Assembly (NCBI GenBank): GCA_963740765.1
Contig: CAVUFN010000016.1
Coordinates: forward strand, 744,001 to 808,000
DNA length: 64,000 nt
Reading direction: 5' to 3'
Source of the DNA: DATLGB01 sp963740765
GTDB lineage: Bacteria; Actinomycetota; Thermoleophilia; Solirubrobacterales; Solirubrobacteraceae
Part shown: positions 63,878 through 64,000 of the stretch, piece after piece
Position numbering within the stretch: position 1 is the stretch's first letter
Layout: each line of letters opens with the position of its first letter
Made by a program: the position numbers and the translations under genes
Notes under the pieces: generated by a model
What the model was told of the DNA's origin: nothing
The model's database searches: none
The model's input: the letters and a program-made list of their open reading frames with translations, nothing else

Positions 63878-64000
63878 ATGACCGCGACGACCCAGGAGAC
63901 CATCGAGCTCCTGGGGCACGTCCCAGCGTTCGAAACGCTCACCCCCGCGGACCTCGAACGGGTCGCGGGGGTGGCGGTGCCCCGGTCGTTCTCCTCGCAC
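63878..64000 (+). CDS. Crp/Fnr-type regulator or cyclic-nucleotide-binding protein, 5' end
   Basis: The window ends 41 codons into this gene. The N-terminus TATTQETIELLGHVPAFETL, then TPADLERVAGVAVPRSFSSH, matches the start of cyclic-nucleotide-binding domains (LxxVPxFxxLxxxDLExVAxxAxxRxF). The domain type is therefore clear, but a DNA-binding end cannot be confirmed. A G-run (AGGGGG) directly precedes the ATG. The start is 13 bases after the DUF4349 stop. Confidence 0.7.
   Translation, partial: MTATTQETIELLGHVPAFETLTPADLERVAGVAVPRSFSSH

Noticed and set aside
1..64000. Mobile element, prophage, tRNA, rRNA or CRISPR
   Set aside because: No transposase, integrase, phage structural gene, cloverleaf, rRNA-like sequence or repeat-spacer array was seen. 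The genes look like ordinary chromosomal genes of even composition.

Overview
The window is very GC-rich, densely packed chromosomal DNA from an actinobacterium. The best guess is class Thermoleophilia (Solirubrobacterales-like: Conexibacter, Patulibacter, Solirubrobacter). This rests on the protein families seen: CsbD proteins, secreted ELWxxDGT-repeat proteins with basic C-terminal domains, a WS/DGAT acyltransferase, a fused PafBC regulator, and an Lhr-Nei pair. The assignment is inference. No rRNA, tRNA, CRISPR array, insertion sequence or phage gene was seen, and no gene-free stretch exceeds about 235 bases.

Layout. 1-3.7 kb: the end of a frameshifted FAD oxidase, three CsbD-type proteins, an ABC1/UbiB-like protein lacking its catalytic residues, and a TetR regulator with a palindromic operator. 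3.7-8.2 kb: typA and a secreted Ig/ASH/collagen-like protein with a frameshift near its end. 8.2-15 kb: an overlapping three-gene operon (acyltransferase-3 fused to an alpha/beta hydrolase, a secreted protein, an SGNH hydrolase), an O-antigen-ligase-like protein and a GT-C-type glycosyltransferase. 15-18.2 kb: rnd and a WS/DGAT fire divergently from one symmetrical promoter. 18.2-29.1 kb: three large secreted ELWxxDGT proteins, interrupted by a GNAT-like gene. 29-35 kb: a TIGR03032-TPR-GT41 fusion, an L,D-transpeptidase, an alpha/beta hydrolase and an MFS exporter. 35-41.5 kb: GNAT, HD-domain protein, orphan HisKA domain, PafBC, a PPOX protein, a single-domain response regulator, a secreted protein and a membrane histidine kinase with a degenerate ATPase. 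41.5-49.9 kb: rmlA, an S45 acylase, a Crp-type regulator, rmlD, rmlB and an M1 peptidase. 49.8-55.6 kb: amidinotransferase, small envelope proteins, TetR, a membrane protein, a family 5 uracil-DNA glycosylase and a second Crp-type regulator. 55.7-64 kb: lhr, nei, a glycerophosphodiesterase, a secreted protein, an ECF sigma factor with a DUF4349 partner, and the start of a third Crp-type regulator.

Themes. Cell-surface work dominates: dTDP-rhamnose genes, a polymer ligase, surface acylation and deacylation, L,D-transpeptidation, and giant repeat proteins. DNA damage response is the second theme (PafBC, UdgB, Lhr, Nei). Two organisational features recur. About twenty genes carry a TAnnnT hexamer 4-12 bases before the start codon, implying leaderless transcripts. 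All ten convergent gene pairs overlap at their 3' ends. The most striking possible system is the set of three paralogous secreted proteins, each with exactly 17 ELWxxDGT repeats between complementary half-repeats, next to a cytoplasmic-looking protein that joins a propeller to an O-GlcNAc-transferase-type domain.
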